From NCBI GenBank assembly GCA_033064195.1, contig JARBJD010000111.1, positions 62,001 to 126,000 on the forward strand: 64,000 bases of DNA, written 5' to 3'. Shown in pieces: positions 20,697-31,794 of the stretch. The notes under the pieces are model-generated. The model had not been told where the DNA came from and searched no databases. It was given only the letters and a program-made list of their open reading frames with translations. Made by a program: the position numbers and the translations under genes. This DNA comes from Blattamonas nauphoetae (taxonomy: Eukaryota > Preaxostyla > Oxymonadida). Within the stretch, counting starts at the first letter, position 1, and each line of letters starts with the position of its first letter.

Positions 20697-22753
20697 TTAG
20701 AGTCCTGTTGAGCCGAAATCGCGATTCCATTTCTCAAACTCAGTGAGTCCCGTCCTGTCGATAGAAGGCCGAACGTTTTTGAGGGAATCAAGGAAATCTG
20801 CGACAGCTCAGAAAAGAACAAGGATACCTTTCAACTCCAACGCGCGGATGTTGTCCGTGGTTGTTGTTTCAATCTGACTCATCACTTCACGGACAGGTCC
20901 AAGAGCCGCGTCACGGCAGAGGCCAACAAGGTCAGCGTTTGAGAAGCCTACACAGAGGAGAGGCAGAGGAGAGGAAGAGGCGAGAAGGAAGAGTGAGAGG
21001 GAGGAGACGCAGACAGTCTGTCCGCTTGACAATTTCTCTGAAGTCGTTGTCGGAGAGTTTGTATGAAGTCGACTTGAGTGTGTGCTTCAGCAATTGCTCG
21101 CGGCTCTTCTCGTCGGGAAGGGGGAGATACACACGGCGTGGCTGAACGAGGCGGATGAAGACAACGGCAGACACACTGTTCTTCTCAGAAGTGCTTTGTC
21201 CAAGTCAAACGGCCGATTGGTGGCTCCAATGAACACCACACGGTCATCAGCTCCACTTCCGATACCGTCCAGCTGAACAAGGAACTCCGTCTTCATTCGA
21301 CGAGACGCTTCATTCTCCTCTGAGCTTCGTTCCTGAGAAACAGAAGTCATCGGGTCAACAAAGAAAGAGAAAATGTTTCAGATAGAGGTGAAGAAGACGC
21401 TCATGATAGAGAGGTCAAGACACACCGAAAGGAGCGAGTCAATCTCATCAACAAACACGATCGACGGCTGAAGAGCTCCAGCAAGACCAAAAAGTGTTTT
21501 AACAAGCTTTTCTCCTTCACCAACCCATTTTGAAGTGAGAGCAGACGCTGAAAGGGAAAAGAACCGACATTGAGCCTGTGCTGCGAGGGCTTTGCAGATG
21601 AGTGTCTTTCCTGTCCCTGGTGGGCTACAGAAAGAGAAGGAGAAAAAATGGGAAAGAAAACAGAATGGCGAGTCAGAATACATACCCAAAGAGAAGAAGA
21701 CCCTTCGGTGGAGCTCGAATTCCAGTGAAGAGATCAGGTCTCTTCATCGGATACAACACCATCTCACTAAGCAGTCTCTTCACTAAATCAGCACCAACAA
21801 CATCATCAAATGATATTCCTTTCCCACCAACGACCATCTCACTCGCAATAGCCTCACACAACTTCTTGTCTAATGCATTGACCTTTTGGCGGGCAATCTG
21901 TTGTTTTTCCGGTGGAAACGAGGCTATGAGGTTATTGACGAGTTCCATGCCCGATCCAGTGATTTCTGTGGTTGTTGCCGTGCTTGCTTGCCCAGCTGGA
22001 GCATTGCGGGCTGGAGGAGGACCAGGAGCGATTCGCTTGCTTTGAGTCTGCGAAAGCTGAGGATTCGAATTCTTTGGCGAATGATTAGGGAATGCGACGC
22101 TGGATGATTGTGGTTTTTGACCAAGAGCGAGAGCAATTGTGTTTGCGACGACATCGTCATCTGTACGCCATGAAAAAGACGAAGCTTGTTGTTTAGGAAG
22201 AGGAGGGAGTTCAGGGATAGTTGTTGGAGGTGGAAGGGGATATACTAGTCTCTTTCGACGTTCACTGAAACATGAACAAAGAAAACCCAGACGTGTCAGT
22301 TCCATTCCCAGGGAAAACCTTGTCATATACTGAGATGTGAGATAGAACATGAAAAAGAGTAGAAACATTGTGGGTCACATGATATAAGAGTGTTCACTCT
22401 CTGAACAGCATTTTTCATTTCTTCTTTGATAGTCTTGATAGTTCTTTCAAGTTCGTTATCACTGATGAAGAAAACAGTCAAAATGTTCCAGTATGCTGGA
22501 GTGAACGAGAGAGATAAGCGTACAGATCGGCATCAGTAAGTTTTGAGTGGAATGCGTTGTTGAGATTAAAAAGACCCTAGTTAAGAAGACATAAATCAAA
22601 GCACGAGTGACAATTGCATCAAACGAAATAGAGTACCTGCATGTATCGAGTGATTGCTGAGTTGAAATCTCCTATGGAATCGTAGTCCATTCCTCTCTTG
22701 TAATCAGCATCGCCAGCAAAGAAAAACCTGTAAAAGCTTTCCTTTACCGTCAT
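20697..22753 (-). CDS. MIT-AAA ATPase, spastin/fidgetin-like microtubule-severing type
   Basis: Meiotic-clade AAA ATPase. An N-terminal MIT-like helical hairpin ([20 protein letters not shown], then [20 protein letters not shown]) precedes a P/Q/S-rich linker and one AAA domain: [40 protein letters not shown], Walker A PPGTGKTL, pore loop [12 protein letters not shown], Walker [14 protein letters not shown], sensor 1 [16 protein letters not shown] (with Arg fingers) and the C-terminal helix [16 protein letters not shown]. The FDD--G--LAK motif, RPDLFTG and WN-DFG end fit spastin and fidgetin-like 1 better than katanin or VPS4. The MIT domain favours spastin; the linker recalls fidgetin-like 1. 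The usual DG-SG-D sensor 2 region reads DCFSNAD. Multiple short introns interrupt the AAA domain, one just before PPGTGKT. The start at 22753 ([11 protein letters not shown]) is the best available; AG precedes it, so an upstream exon cannot be excluded. Confidence 0.87.
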
Positions 22754-22951
22754 ACCTATCGGAAAATGTACAAAAGAATCATGATAGTGTGAATATGACG
22801 AGACAAACTGATGGAGATTTTCAATGGTGGGCGATAGTAAAAATCTTGATTGAATTGAAAATAAAAGCATTTGAGAACTTCAAATCAAAAAAATACAAAA
22901 TTAAAACCACAATAATGAGTGAAATGTTCTGGTACTCGTTCAAGAGACAGA

Positions 22952-25489
22952 TCAATCAAGTCTTGAGACGATGAAGGAGCGAGAGGGACTTGTGAAAGTA
23001 TCGTGCAAATCCTGGTTCTGCCGCAGAAATACAGTCTCACCCTGCTCGCCTTTGAATTCAAACGGCTCCATCATCCGGTCCAGCTTCTCTCCCTTTTCAC
23101 GAACCCTCCGCTCGTGTGGCTCCCACCTTCGCTGGAAGGCGTCCCTCTCTGCAATGTCCTGGTCCAAATCATCGCGTTCCTCGCGTCTCCGTTGGTGCTG
23201 CCTCCTCTCCTGAGCCATGCCACGGTATGCCTCATCTCGCTGCTTGGCGTGCCACGCGTGGCTCCACTCGACATCCCCTCCCAACACAACATCCTCGCTC
23301 GTCCGCACAATGTCGTTCATCCGATCTCGCTGCTTGTTCAGGGCGTTCTGCACGCCACGCCGCCCTTCGTTGATCATCCCTTCTTTTTCGTCCAGCTTCG
23401 TCTCGTACTCCAAACTGTCGACCTTCGCGCGTTCGAGGAACTTCTCTTCTGCTGCGAGCCGCTGCTGCAGCGCGCCCTGCATTTTGCGGAGGGCCATTTC
23501 GTATTCCGCCAAATCCTTCATCGTCTGATCTGTCCTCAGCCTGTCCCGCTGTCTGGCGTGCCTGCCGACATTCAGCGTCTTCATCGAGTCCATCCAGTCC
23601 TGTTCCGCTTGTTGCTGGAGTTCTTGCTGTTTCCGCGCTTCGACCTCCACATCCTCCTTTCCACGTTTCCGTCGCTGATCCGAGACAGCCTGTCGTTGGC
23701 GCTCTTCCTCCCGCTCCCGCCGATCAGCCCAACTCTCGTCCTCCTGGATCAGCCTCATCGTGTTCGCCTTTTCGTCATCAGCCATACCAAGCTGCTCGGA
23801 AATACCGTTTCTGAACAGTTGTCGCTGCTGCTCGCTCATTCTCTCTCTTCGCTTCTGTTCCTTTTCCCGCTCCTCGTCCAGTTGATTTGAGAGTCGCGGC
23901 CTTCTTTGTGCGTCTTCTTCCCGCTTCTGGGCTTCGTACATCCGTCGTCGCTGAGCAATCAGCCGCCCAAACTCTTCGTCGCGTCTGAGCTGCTCGTCTT
24001 CGTCTCTTTTCTTCTCTGCTGAATCGTTCTCGGCAATCCACTCGAACAGCGCATCTCTCTGCAGCTCGCCGATCTGATCTTCTTCCATCCGCTCCTGCAG
24101 CTCCTCTTCGTCGGCTTGTGCTTGTTCGTTCAGCTCTTTCAGACGATCGTCCACAAACTGGATCCGTTTTGGAGCTTCAGCCATTTTCTGTTTGTTGAGG
24201 TCGGTCCGTTTCTGGACCCTCTCCAAACCCTTTTGCTTGCTCTCCTCTTCGCTCTTCTTCCTCCGCTCGGCCTTGTCCTGCTCTTCTTCCCTCCGCTTCT
24301 GCTCGGCCTCTCTCCTTCTTTTTTCAATCATTCGCATCTCACTCTTTCCCTTCTCCCATCGCTCTTCGTTCTCCTTTTCTTTTCCGATTCCTTTCGTCAC
24401 AATACTTTGCATCTCCATTTGCCTCCCCAAGTCCTCTTCCTTCTTCTGAATGTCTTCCATTTGGGCCTTCCGATGGTTAAGAACCACAATCGGAACTCTG
24501 TCGTGGACAGGGTATGCAATGCACTTGTGTGGCAATGGGATAAACGGGGGGATGGATGTGAACATTCGCTGCAGAAGAGAGTGAGGGGCTGACTGGCGGA
24601 TGCGATGGGCGGTGTGGACAAGCTGATGAATGTCTATATAGTCCGAGGCTTGTGTTCTAAACCAATCGTGTGGAATAGATCGCATTTGAAGGATAATTGG
24701 TCGAAGAAGAGTGATAAATGCGACAGAGAAGCACGATAGCATGTCAGGCTGCCCAGGTTCATTCACAAAAAAGAACACGTGGTCCATTAAAACCTGCCAA
24801 GAGGATTGTGAGAGAACATCCGTAAAAAGATTTTGGAGAGGTTCCCAGATAAACGTCTGTGCATCACATTTAATCGTTTCAAGATATGAAAGAAGAGAAG
24901 GCTGAAAAGCATGGAGGAGAGCCATAATTCTCGAGATTGTATGTGGTGGCGGGAAAGGGGCCGTATCACACCACTCCGAGCATTGATTCATCAACAAGGT
25001 AATTGTTGTTTCAATTATTTGGCAATCATCATTTAAGACTTTACATAGGGCATAGACGATGCTTTCTATGAACCCAACACGAAATTGTGTCGGTTCATCA
25101 TCGTTTTTGCTTGAATTGGAGAGATCTCGGATGGCTACACTAGCACACAGGGGTGACCAATGGGAAAGAGCTGACATATTTCGATAAAGACGTCGCTGTA
25201 AGCGAGAGTTTCGCAGATGGTAGTTTTGTTGGATGTGAAGTGTTGAAGGATGTGGCCCTTTCGAAACAAGTGATCGAAAGGCTTCATCAGATAGAGGAAG
25301 TGCCAAAAGGTGAGCCCAAATCATCTCGCGAAAGTTGGAAGGGAATTCTCCATGTTGGCGTAGATACGAATAGAGTGTTCTGCGTTTTAATTGCATTATT
25401 TCTCCTTTCGCTCGATCATTTTGGGGGGAAGTTACAGTGAATGTGCTTTGAGGACGAGATGGTGTTCGTTTGATGCGTTGAGTCGTCAT
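22952..25489 (-). CDS. TBC1D31: TBC1D31-like protein (TBC domain plus long coiled coil)
   Basis: TBC1D31 is a centriolar-satellite/basal-body protein in animals. A 845-aa frame runs from MTTQRIKRTPSRPQ at 25489. Residues 35-330 match the TBC1D31 TBC-like domain: RRTLYSYLRQHGEFPSNFRE, MIWAHLLALP, RNMSALSHWSP, LLMNQCSEWCD, FIWEPLQNLFTDVLSQSSW, VLMDHVFFFVNEPG. From about residue 390 onwards it is a continuous E/K/R/Q coiled coil to near the end (FTSPSRSFIVSRLD). The start was set at 25489 because the frame upstream (to 25687) runs through an intron-like acceptor and into the 3' end of the neighbouring gene. Animal TBC1D31 has N-terminal WD40 repeats; none are visible here and the 147-bp gap to the next gene cannot hold them. 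Catalytic TBC Arg/Gln fingers are not obvious, as in animal TBC1D31. Confidence 0.85.
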   Translation of the reverse strand: MTTQRIKRTPSRPQSTFTVTSPQNDRAKGEIMQLKRRTLYSYLRQHGEFPSNFREMIWAHLLALPLSDEAFRSLVSKGPHPSTLHIQQNYHLRNSRLQRRLYRNMSALSHWSPLCASVAIRDLSNSSKNDDEPTQFRVGFIESIVYALCKVLNDDCQIIETTITLLMNQCSEWCDTAPFPPPHTISRIMALLHAFQPSLLSYLETIKCDAQTFIWEPLQNLFTDVLSQSSWQVLMDHVFFFVNEPGQPDMLSCFSVAFITLLRPIILQMRSIPHDWFRTQASDYIDIHQLVHTAHRIRQSAPHSLLQRMFTSIPPFIPLPHKCIAYPVHDRVPIVVLNHRKAQMEDIQKKEEDLGRQMEMQSIVTKGIGKEKENEERWEKGKSEMRMIEKRRREAEQKRREEEQDKAERRKKSEEESKQKGLERVQKRTDLNKQKMAEAPKRIQFVDDRLKELNEQAQADEEELQERMEEDQIGELQRDALFEWIAENDSAEKKRDEDEQLRRDEEFGRLIAQRRRMYEAQKREEDAQRRPRLSNQLDEEREKEQKRRERMSEQQRQLFRNGISEQLGMADDEKANTMRLIQEDESWADRREREEERQRQAVSDQRRKRGKEDVEVEARKQQELQQQAEQDWMDSMKTLNVGRHARQRDRLRTDQTMKDLAEYEMALRKMQGALQQRLAAEEKFLERAKVDSLEYETKLDEKEGMINEGRRGVQNALNKQRDRMNDIVRTSEDVVLGGDVEWSHAWHAKQRDEAYRGMAQERRQHQRRREERDDLDQDIAERDAFQRRWEPHERRVREKGEKLDRMMEPFEFKGEQGETVFLRQNQDLHDTFTSPSRSFIVSRLD

Positions 25490-25635
25490 CCGATTTGAAC
25501 CACCCTTAACAAAAGTTTCTGTCCTGGAAATCGTCTTGAAGATGTTTGCTGGACAAAATAGAAAAGTGAAAAATATCAACCACATGAAATAAAGATGACA
25601 TGGAGAATGTTGTCGAAATTGGACAAAAAATAAAA

Positions 25636-28600
25636 TCACTGGATGCTGTTGACGATCTGGTCGTTCTGGCTTCTCGTGTTTGTGCATTCGTTCAACGCAA
25701 GATCCTCAGGGGTGGCTCCAGCTGCTAGCATGGCAAGGGTGTGTGCAGTGTGTTCCATCCTCTTCTTCTGCACGGACTCCAGCCGGCAGTACTTTGCGGG
25801 GGAGAACGGGGGCGGGTTGTGTCCGCACGACGTGCGTGTCTCCGGCCGAGTGAGGTGGAGGACGAACGACGACTGCAGCGGAGTCGACGAGTTCAGCTTC
25901 TTCTTCTTCGGTGTCGGCGTGAGGGCTGATGTTCCCATCATTCGAGTCTGCCTGTTCGGCGTGACTTTTTGTGTGTTTCGTGCCGACTGGAATGTCATGT
26001 TCTTTGTGCCTGAGCGACGTGTGGCTTCGATTGTCTTGAGGGTCTTCTCTTTCTCCTTCTCCTGCTTCACCCGCCGTTCAAACACTTGGAGCACCTCCTC
26101 GTCGATCACGCGCTGTGTCTTGTCATCGTCGAGCCAAGCCATTCGTTCAGAACGTTTCTTCGGCTCATCCTCGACCACGATGCCAGCGGCGTAGAACTGT
26201 TGTTGGTCGTATTGCTCAGCATGCTCGTCTGGCTGGACAGTCTCGTCGTCGATTTGGGCGGTCTGCTCCTTCTCCTCTTTCGCCTCCATATACTCCCGAA
26301 TCATCTCCTGGCCGAGAGCGTCGAGGATGGTGGGTGGGTGTTTGAACACATTCTCGCTCTTCGGAGGAACCATCGGCTTCCGCTTGGTCTTCGATGTGAA
26401 CGTCTCATCGCCCTCGATTCCAGTTCCAGACATTGCTGTGTTCTCGCGCGTCTGATCCCGACGGAGGAACACATTCCCCTTCAGCACTCCGCATCCGCGA
26501 AGGACGGCTGCCTGCATGGCAACTTTGCGATCATCACTTCGCTCGTCGTCGCTTTCGCTGTGCGGTTCGTCGTTCCACATTGCTGCTGCTTCTGTCAGCA
26601 TGTTGTCGTTAATGAGTTTGGAGTCCTTCGATGTCTTCGTGAAGGACGACGGCTGAGAAGTGGCACTTGGCGAGCTTTGGACGAAGACTTGATCGTCGTT
26701 TTGAGCAAAAGTGACCGTGCGAGCCTGTTCTGGCTGGAAGTGAGCATCATTCGGTTGCATGGTGGGCGGGATGCTTGGAGTGGAGTGTATGGCGGGTTGG
26801 GTCTGCGCAAGTGGCTTCGGTTTCGAGATTGTGGAGGAGCGAGAGGACGAGGCGGAGTACGTTGAAGCGAGGTGGTGTGAAGTGGGCTTCTGCTCGACGG
26901 GGATGTTCGGCATGGTTGAGTTGAGAGGGTCAATGGGAGTGAAAGTGTCGGAGATCGGCCGTTCTCGCTCAGACTTCTGGCTGCCCTCGCTGTGGAGTGT
27001 TGGGAGAGTGGGGTGGGACTTCGAGAGTGTTGGCTTTTCCGTTGATGGTTCAGCCTCGTGTTCCTCATTCGGCGAGTGGATGTTTTCATAATTCAAAAAG
27101 GCACCTTCATCGTCCACGTTGGTTGGCTGGGGCTCGTCTTCGATAGTGAAATGGGTGTCGTTGTAGAGTGTCTTGTGCTGCGAGAGCGCCGATGGATTCA
27201 CTTCATGTGGCGTCGGGTTGGGCGCAGTGGCAGCTCGTCCGAGACTGTCGCGGTGTCGCATGGAATCCACAATTTGGTGGGTGCTGTCATGCGTCGTGTC
27301 CTCTGCATCGATGACGAAGCCGCCATTCAGTGTGTTGGTTGTCATTCCAAGGTCATTCTCATCGCGAATGCTCATCTGGCGAATCATTTCAGTTTCATCT
27401 CCTTCGTCAATAGTTTCATTGTCTTTGGTTGTAGTTTCAAGGATGTCTTTTGATTCTGACTCTTCTTGAATGTCTGCGAGTGGTTGGTGTCTTGAAACAA
27501 GTTGGACAGGTGAATCTGTAGATTGAGATGGTGCTGATGCAAAATAAACATGCGAGGAATGGTGATATTTAGACTGAAGTGCTTCGGCTTTTTCTGGCGT
27601 TGTTGGCGTGGGTAAGTCAGATGATGATTGGGTTTGTTTGTTTTTTCGAGCATGACGTGGGAATATGGGAGACCTACTTCCTTCACTACGTTTACGTTGA
27701 TAATGCCGTTGAGAATCGTTAAGTTTCAAAATTTGTCGTTGTTCCTGGACAAGAAGATCGAACTGTTTAATGGGCTCGGGATCGGCACTATCATCTTCTT
27801 CTACATCCTCCAACAGGCCACCACTTCGATAAATCGGGGGAGTGTTTACGAACGGCTTTTCCTTAGGAGGTGCGTCTTTATCTCTCTTACGATGCTTTCG
27901 AGACGGTTCTGGCTCATCGGGCATGGACAAAGAATGAACAGATTTGATTGGAGAAGTGAAGGCTGATCGTGGAGAGTCCCAACCGTCTTCATTGTCTTCA
28001 GATTTTGCAGCGAATTGTTTCATTTTCCCTTCTAATTCACTGACTCGTCCCTGTTCAATGGATGTTAGGGAAGGATCACTTCTTTGTAGGTAGCTGATCA
28101 TCAACGGATCTTTTCTCCAATTTCTGTCGCCTTGTTTCCTTTTTCTCGAATCATTTGGTGTTCCTTGTTTTGAACTAAGCGGTGTCTTTGAAGGAGATTT
28201 TCGAGGGGTTGCTGTTTGTGATTGAAGATGAGCTCCTGAGGCGAGCAGTTGCTCATAGTATCGAGGTGGAGACTCCTCTTCTTGAGGTGTGTTTTCATCC
28301 TCATTATTTTGCTGTACTCCCTCAAGATAATCAGATCGTGGAGAATATTCGATAGGAGCCTGTTCAGGAGTGAGAGGAACATGTTCTGTCTCTGGATGGA
28401 AAGAAAAGAAGAAAAAGGAATTCAAAATGAATGTCGAGAAACCTGGAGGTGGTTGTTCTGGATAATCAGACAGGTCTTCAGTAGTAAATTGGCGTGGTGG
28501 TGACGAGGTGTGACTAACAAATGAAGGGATCGAGGAAACCTAGTGATATATGGATGTGAGATGGAGAAGGAAATTGTATACAGCTGCAAGCATCCTATCA

Positions 28601-28828
28601 ATGACCTCCTGTCGCTGAGTGAGCTCGTCATGTTTTTGTTGATCCTCAGAGGAGCAGCGTGTAAGATAGTCCCGCATATCTTGTACGGTGTGGAGAAGAT
28701 CGTTCAGAGACGTTGGCTGAGTAAAGAGGGGATTCGAGAACAAGATCATGAAATTATAGGGAAGAAAATGATGAAATTCAAACATTATCCTGGTTCATAT
28801 TGTCATCAAAGTCGTCTGAACGATCCAT
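25636..28828 (-). CDS. Long disordered acidic/S-T-P-rich protein, function unknown
   Basis: Four exons join in frame: MDRSDDFDDNMNQDN; then PTSLNDLLHTVQDMRDYLTR with a short helix ending RMLAA; then VSSIPSFVSHTSSPPRQ; then a 2.75-kb exon from 28391 to 25636. Introns begin GTTTGA, GTATAC and GTTTCT. The protein (about 1000 aa) is mostly low complexity with many SP/TP sites, for example QTATPRKSPSKTPLSSKQ. Two better-ordered islands are YRSGGLLEDVEEDDSADPEP with the following helix FDLLVQEQRQILKLND, and a basic helical stretch near residues 830-880 (VLQVFERRVKQEKEKEKTLK). It ends TPEDLALNECTNTRSQ... I recognise no family. The small N-terminal helix and the phosphosite-rich body suggest a scaffold. 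It lies between the TBC1D31-like and AP-4 beta genes on the same strand. Confidence 0.8.
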
Positions 28829-28999
28829 TTTGAAGAAAAAAGTGAAGATATGGGCGACAACCACGGGATTTGAGATATTGCATCAAACCAGACATTTTGA
28901 CATCTATTCGCTTCAAAACAACCTTTCCACATAGTTTCAATACAATTCTGTAAAGATCGCTCAAGACAAACCAAAACAAGACATGAACTCATGAAGGGA

Positions 29000-31794
29000 T
29001 TAGTCAGTGAGAATTGTGAGGATAGACATGGCAAATTGAGAAGCTAAATCTTCATTTTTCGAATGAACAGTACACGTCAGCATCTCCGTCTGCCCATTCC
29101 CGCGGACATCAGCCAACACAACATCGGCAGATGAACTCTGAACAGACTGCGGAGAAGAAGAGGAAACCTTTCCATAAATAAACATTTTCAGATTCTGGGC
29201 ATTCCCACCGCATGCAATCAGCGTAAACTCGCTCCTGTCCACTTTCCCCTTCCACTCTGCGACGTCGATGGGGTCAGAGAGGGGAAGTTCCTCCGACGCA
29301 CTGCAACAATCAGACAAAAGGAAGGCACATACGCTTCGGGAAGCTCTTTCCAGAGTCGTTGGAAGTCCTGCGGAGAACACGCCGCCTTTCGGAGAAACTG
29401 CGGTTCAGAAACAAGGGCCTGTTCGGCAAGTCTCCTGGCGAGCTCCTCCTGCTCCACTCGGTCCTTCTCGGCTTGCTCCCTCTTCGCCCGCTCTTCGTGC
29501 TCCCGTCGGACAGTCGCCTCCTTCTCGGCCTGTCTGAGCTGCCGATTGAAAAGCACACTGAGCACCGGAGGTCGCGTGAAGTAGTCCTCTGGATGGTTGT
29601 ACACAGTGCTGAGCGAGCCCCATTCGCGCCACACTTCGTCCTGCGTCCCAGCCTCCTCCTCAGCAAAGGACGCCCCGATCAGAGCAACGCCCTCCTCCTC
29701 CCCACTCAGCATCCGCTGGAACCGGCTCTCTGCAATGCTGTCGGGGGCGAAGACAGACTGTGTTTTGGCGTACCCGTCGGGCTGGCTGAGCATGCGGTAG
29801 ACGACCAACGCTGAGTCGCGCACGACACCCTGCGCGGCTGTGGAGATGATGTCACCGAGGAGCTTCCCGAGGAGCGGCTGGACTTCTTTGGGGCGGAAGA
29901 AGAACAGTCTTGTTGTGGCGTTGAGGAGAGAGATGTGGATGTCGACGAAAGGGAGAGGGTTGGCTTCGCTCAGCTCGTCGGCGACACGTTCCACAAAAGG
30001 CTCGAGAAGATAAGGCGACGACGGAATGTGCTCACCAAAGTGACCAATCAGGAAAATCAAGGCGCATTTGGCTTCATTGGTCTCGAACGAATAGAAATGC
30101 TGGCCGATCAGGGGGATGAATTGGGGGTAGGCAGACGGGTAGCGACGGAGGATGTCTGGGGAGAGAAGAGAAGCAGAAAGCCAAACCTCGAACTGTGATA
30201 ATGGCCGCAGATGTGGTGGATTGTTGTTCAAACTGCAGAGTGTCTGTGATGATGCGTGAAATCACTCCGAATGAATCTGGGATTTTGATTCCAACGAAGC
30301 CGATTGTGTCGATCACCTGTGCACCAACCAAAGCATCAATCGAATATTGTCTAAAGACGTTTGAGAATAAAGGAGTATACTCAAGTTCTTGAAGAATCGG
30401 GCGCCAATTCTGTTCGTTGACGATTTCCCGAAGAATGGTCAGTTTCGCTTGTTTAAGATAGACAGGATCATTCCATTTGAAGTAAAACACTTGGTGATGC
30501 TTCACAAAGGAGCCAGGCAAGCGGTGTTCGAAAGAAAGGATGAATTTGATGGCGACAAATGCCACTTCGGGGTTTCCCGAGATGACCATTGTGATGAGTG
30601 GATCTAACACACGTTACAACCAACTGAAGCATACCCACAAGCCTTTTGATCACCGCGTTTGACAACTGTGAGTCTGTGGACGAATACTCGAGAAAGATTT
30701 CAGCGACAGCGATGACCAGTCCGGCATTGTTTGATCGGAAGTAGATGTCAAGAAGATTCTGGAATCGCACAAATGAAGAAGGGAGACTCCATACCATGAT
30801 ATCAAACATTTCGTCTTCTGAGGTTGGTTTATAGCGTTTGACGAATCGGAGGACGGCCTGCATGTGCCATTCGTTGTACGAGTCGAGTCGCCCCAGAAGA
30901 TAGATAATGAGAGACTTTGTGATGTGTTGTGAAGAAAGTGTTGTTGGTGCTGATGTGGTAAACCCGAGAAGCTGAGTCGATGAAGAAACAAAAGTTCAAA
31001 CCTCATTCAAAGCACTGATACAGTTTCCAGACACTGTTGGATCAGAATCCCGTGCCATCTCAAAGAGTTTTTCGAGGTATTTTTGCTCTGAAAGAAGAAG
31101 AGAAAATAGTATGAGAGAGAATTGGGATACCATCAAAAAAGTCGCGCGCAAAGTAAAATGTTTTCAAGCATGCAATAACCGCAACAGATCGGACATATGG
31201 ACTCATATCTGTGAGCCCTGCTGTGATACATGGGATAATATACTCGTTTAGTGATTGAACCCTGAAAAAAATGTGTAAAAGAGGTTGAAACCGTAGACTA
31301 GAGAGTGATTTCAAAGCTAGCCCTCGAATCTGAGGATTGTTGGATTGAAAATCCTTTTGGAATGTGTTAATACAGAGGAGAGCCTTGTCCTGAAAATGGT
31401 TGATTTGTGTTTGATTGATAATAAATTGGGGGAAAATACTTCATTTGAGGGCGCATAATACGTCAAATATTGATAGATCAATTTTTTCTCGACAAAATCT
31501 TTTGTTGCGGCATGCTGATGGGGAAAGTGAACATGTTTGAATATGGCGCATACAATTATCATATCCGAAAATAGCGGAGACATATTGATACCCTGCGATA
31601 CATAAAACATGACTCTACAGTGAAATGCATGTTAATTAGAGTGTAGAGAGAGAATACCTTGAAAATGTGTGCTGTCTTTGTTTTGGATTCCTCATGATTT
31701 CCGAGTCTTTTAGAATGGCGCGAATAGCCGTAACTTCTCCTTTTGTAATTTGAACGGCTGATTTGGAGTCCTTTTCTTCAGCTCTATAGGCCAT
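29000..31794 (-). CDS. AP4B1: AP-4 adaptor complex subunit beta
   Basis: Beta adaptin of AP-4, a clathrin-independent trans-Golgi sorting complex. The N-terminal HEAT trunk is spread over many short exons: AVQITKGEVTAIRAILKDSE, then TQGINMSPLFSDMI, KDFVEKKLIYQYLTYYAP, IRGLALKSLSSLR, LTDMSPYVRSVAVIACLKTF. Middle segments such as RYKPTSEDEMFDI, NLLDIYFRSNNAGLVIAVAE and ALIFLIGHFGEHIPSSPYLL resemble human AP4B1 ([51 protein letters not shown]) more than AP-1/2/3 beta. The hinge contains an acidic/basic coiled segment (LRQAEKEATVRREHEERAKR), unusual for the family. The C-terminal ear ends NEDLASQFAMSILTILTD. A 32-nt intron lies after LPEA near 29300-29332. The start is MAYRAEEKDSKSA at 31794; its ATG overlaps the opposite-strand hydrogenase start. 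Confidence 0.88.

Noticed and set aside
20940-21010. Purine-rich tract on the plus strand that resembles a simple repeat
   Set aside because: It is the pyrimidine-rich intron of the minus-strand MIT-AAA gene; length and position fit an intron.
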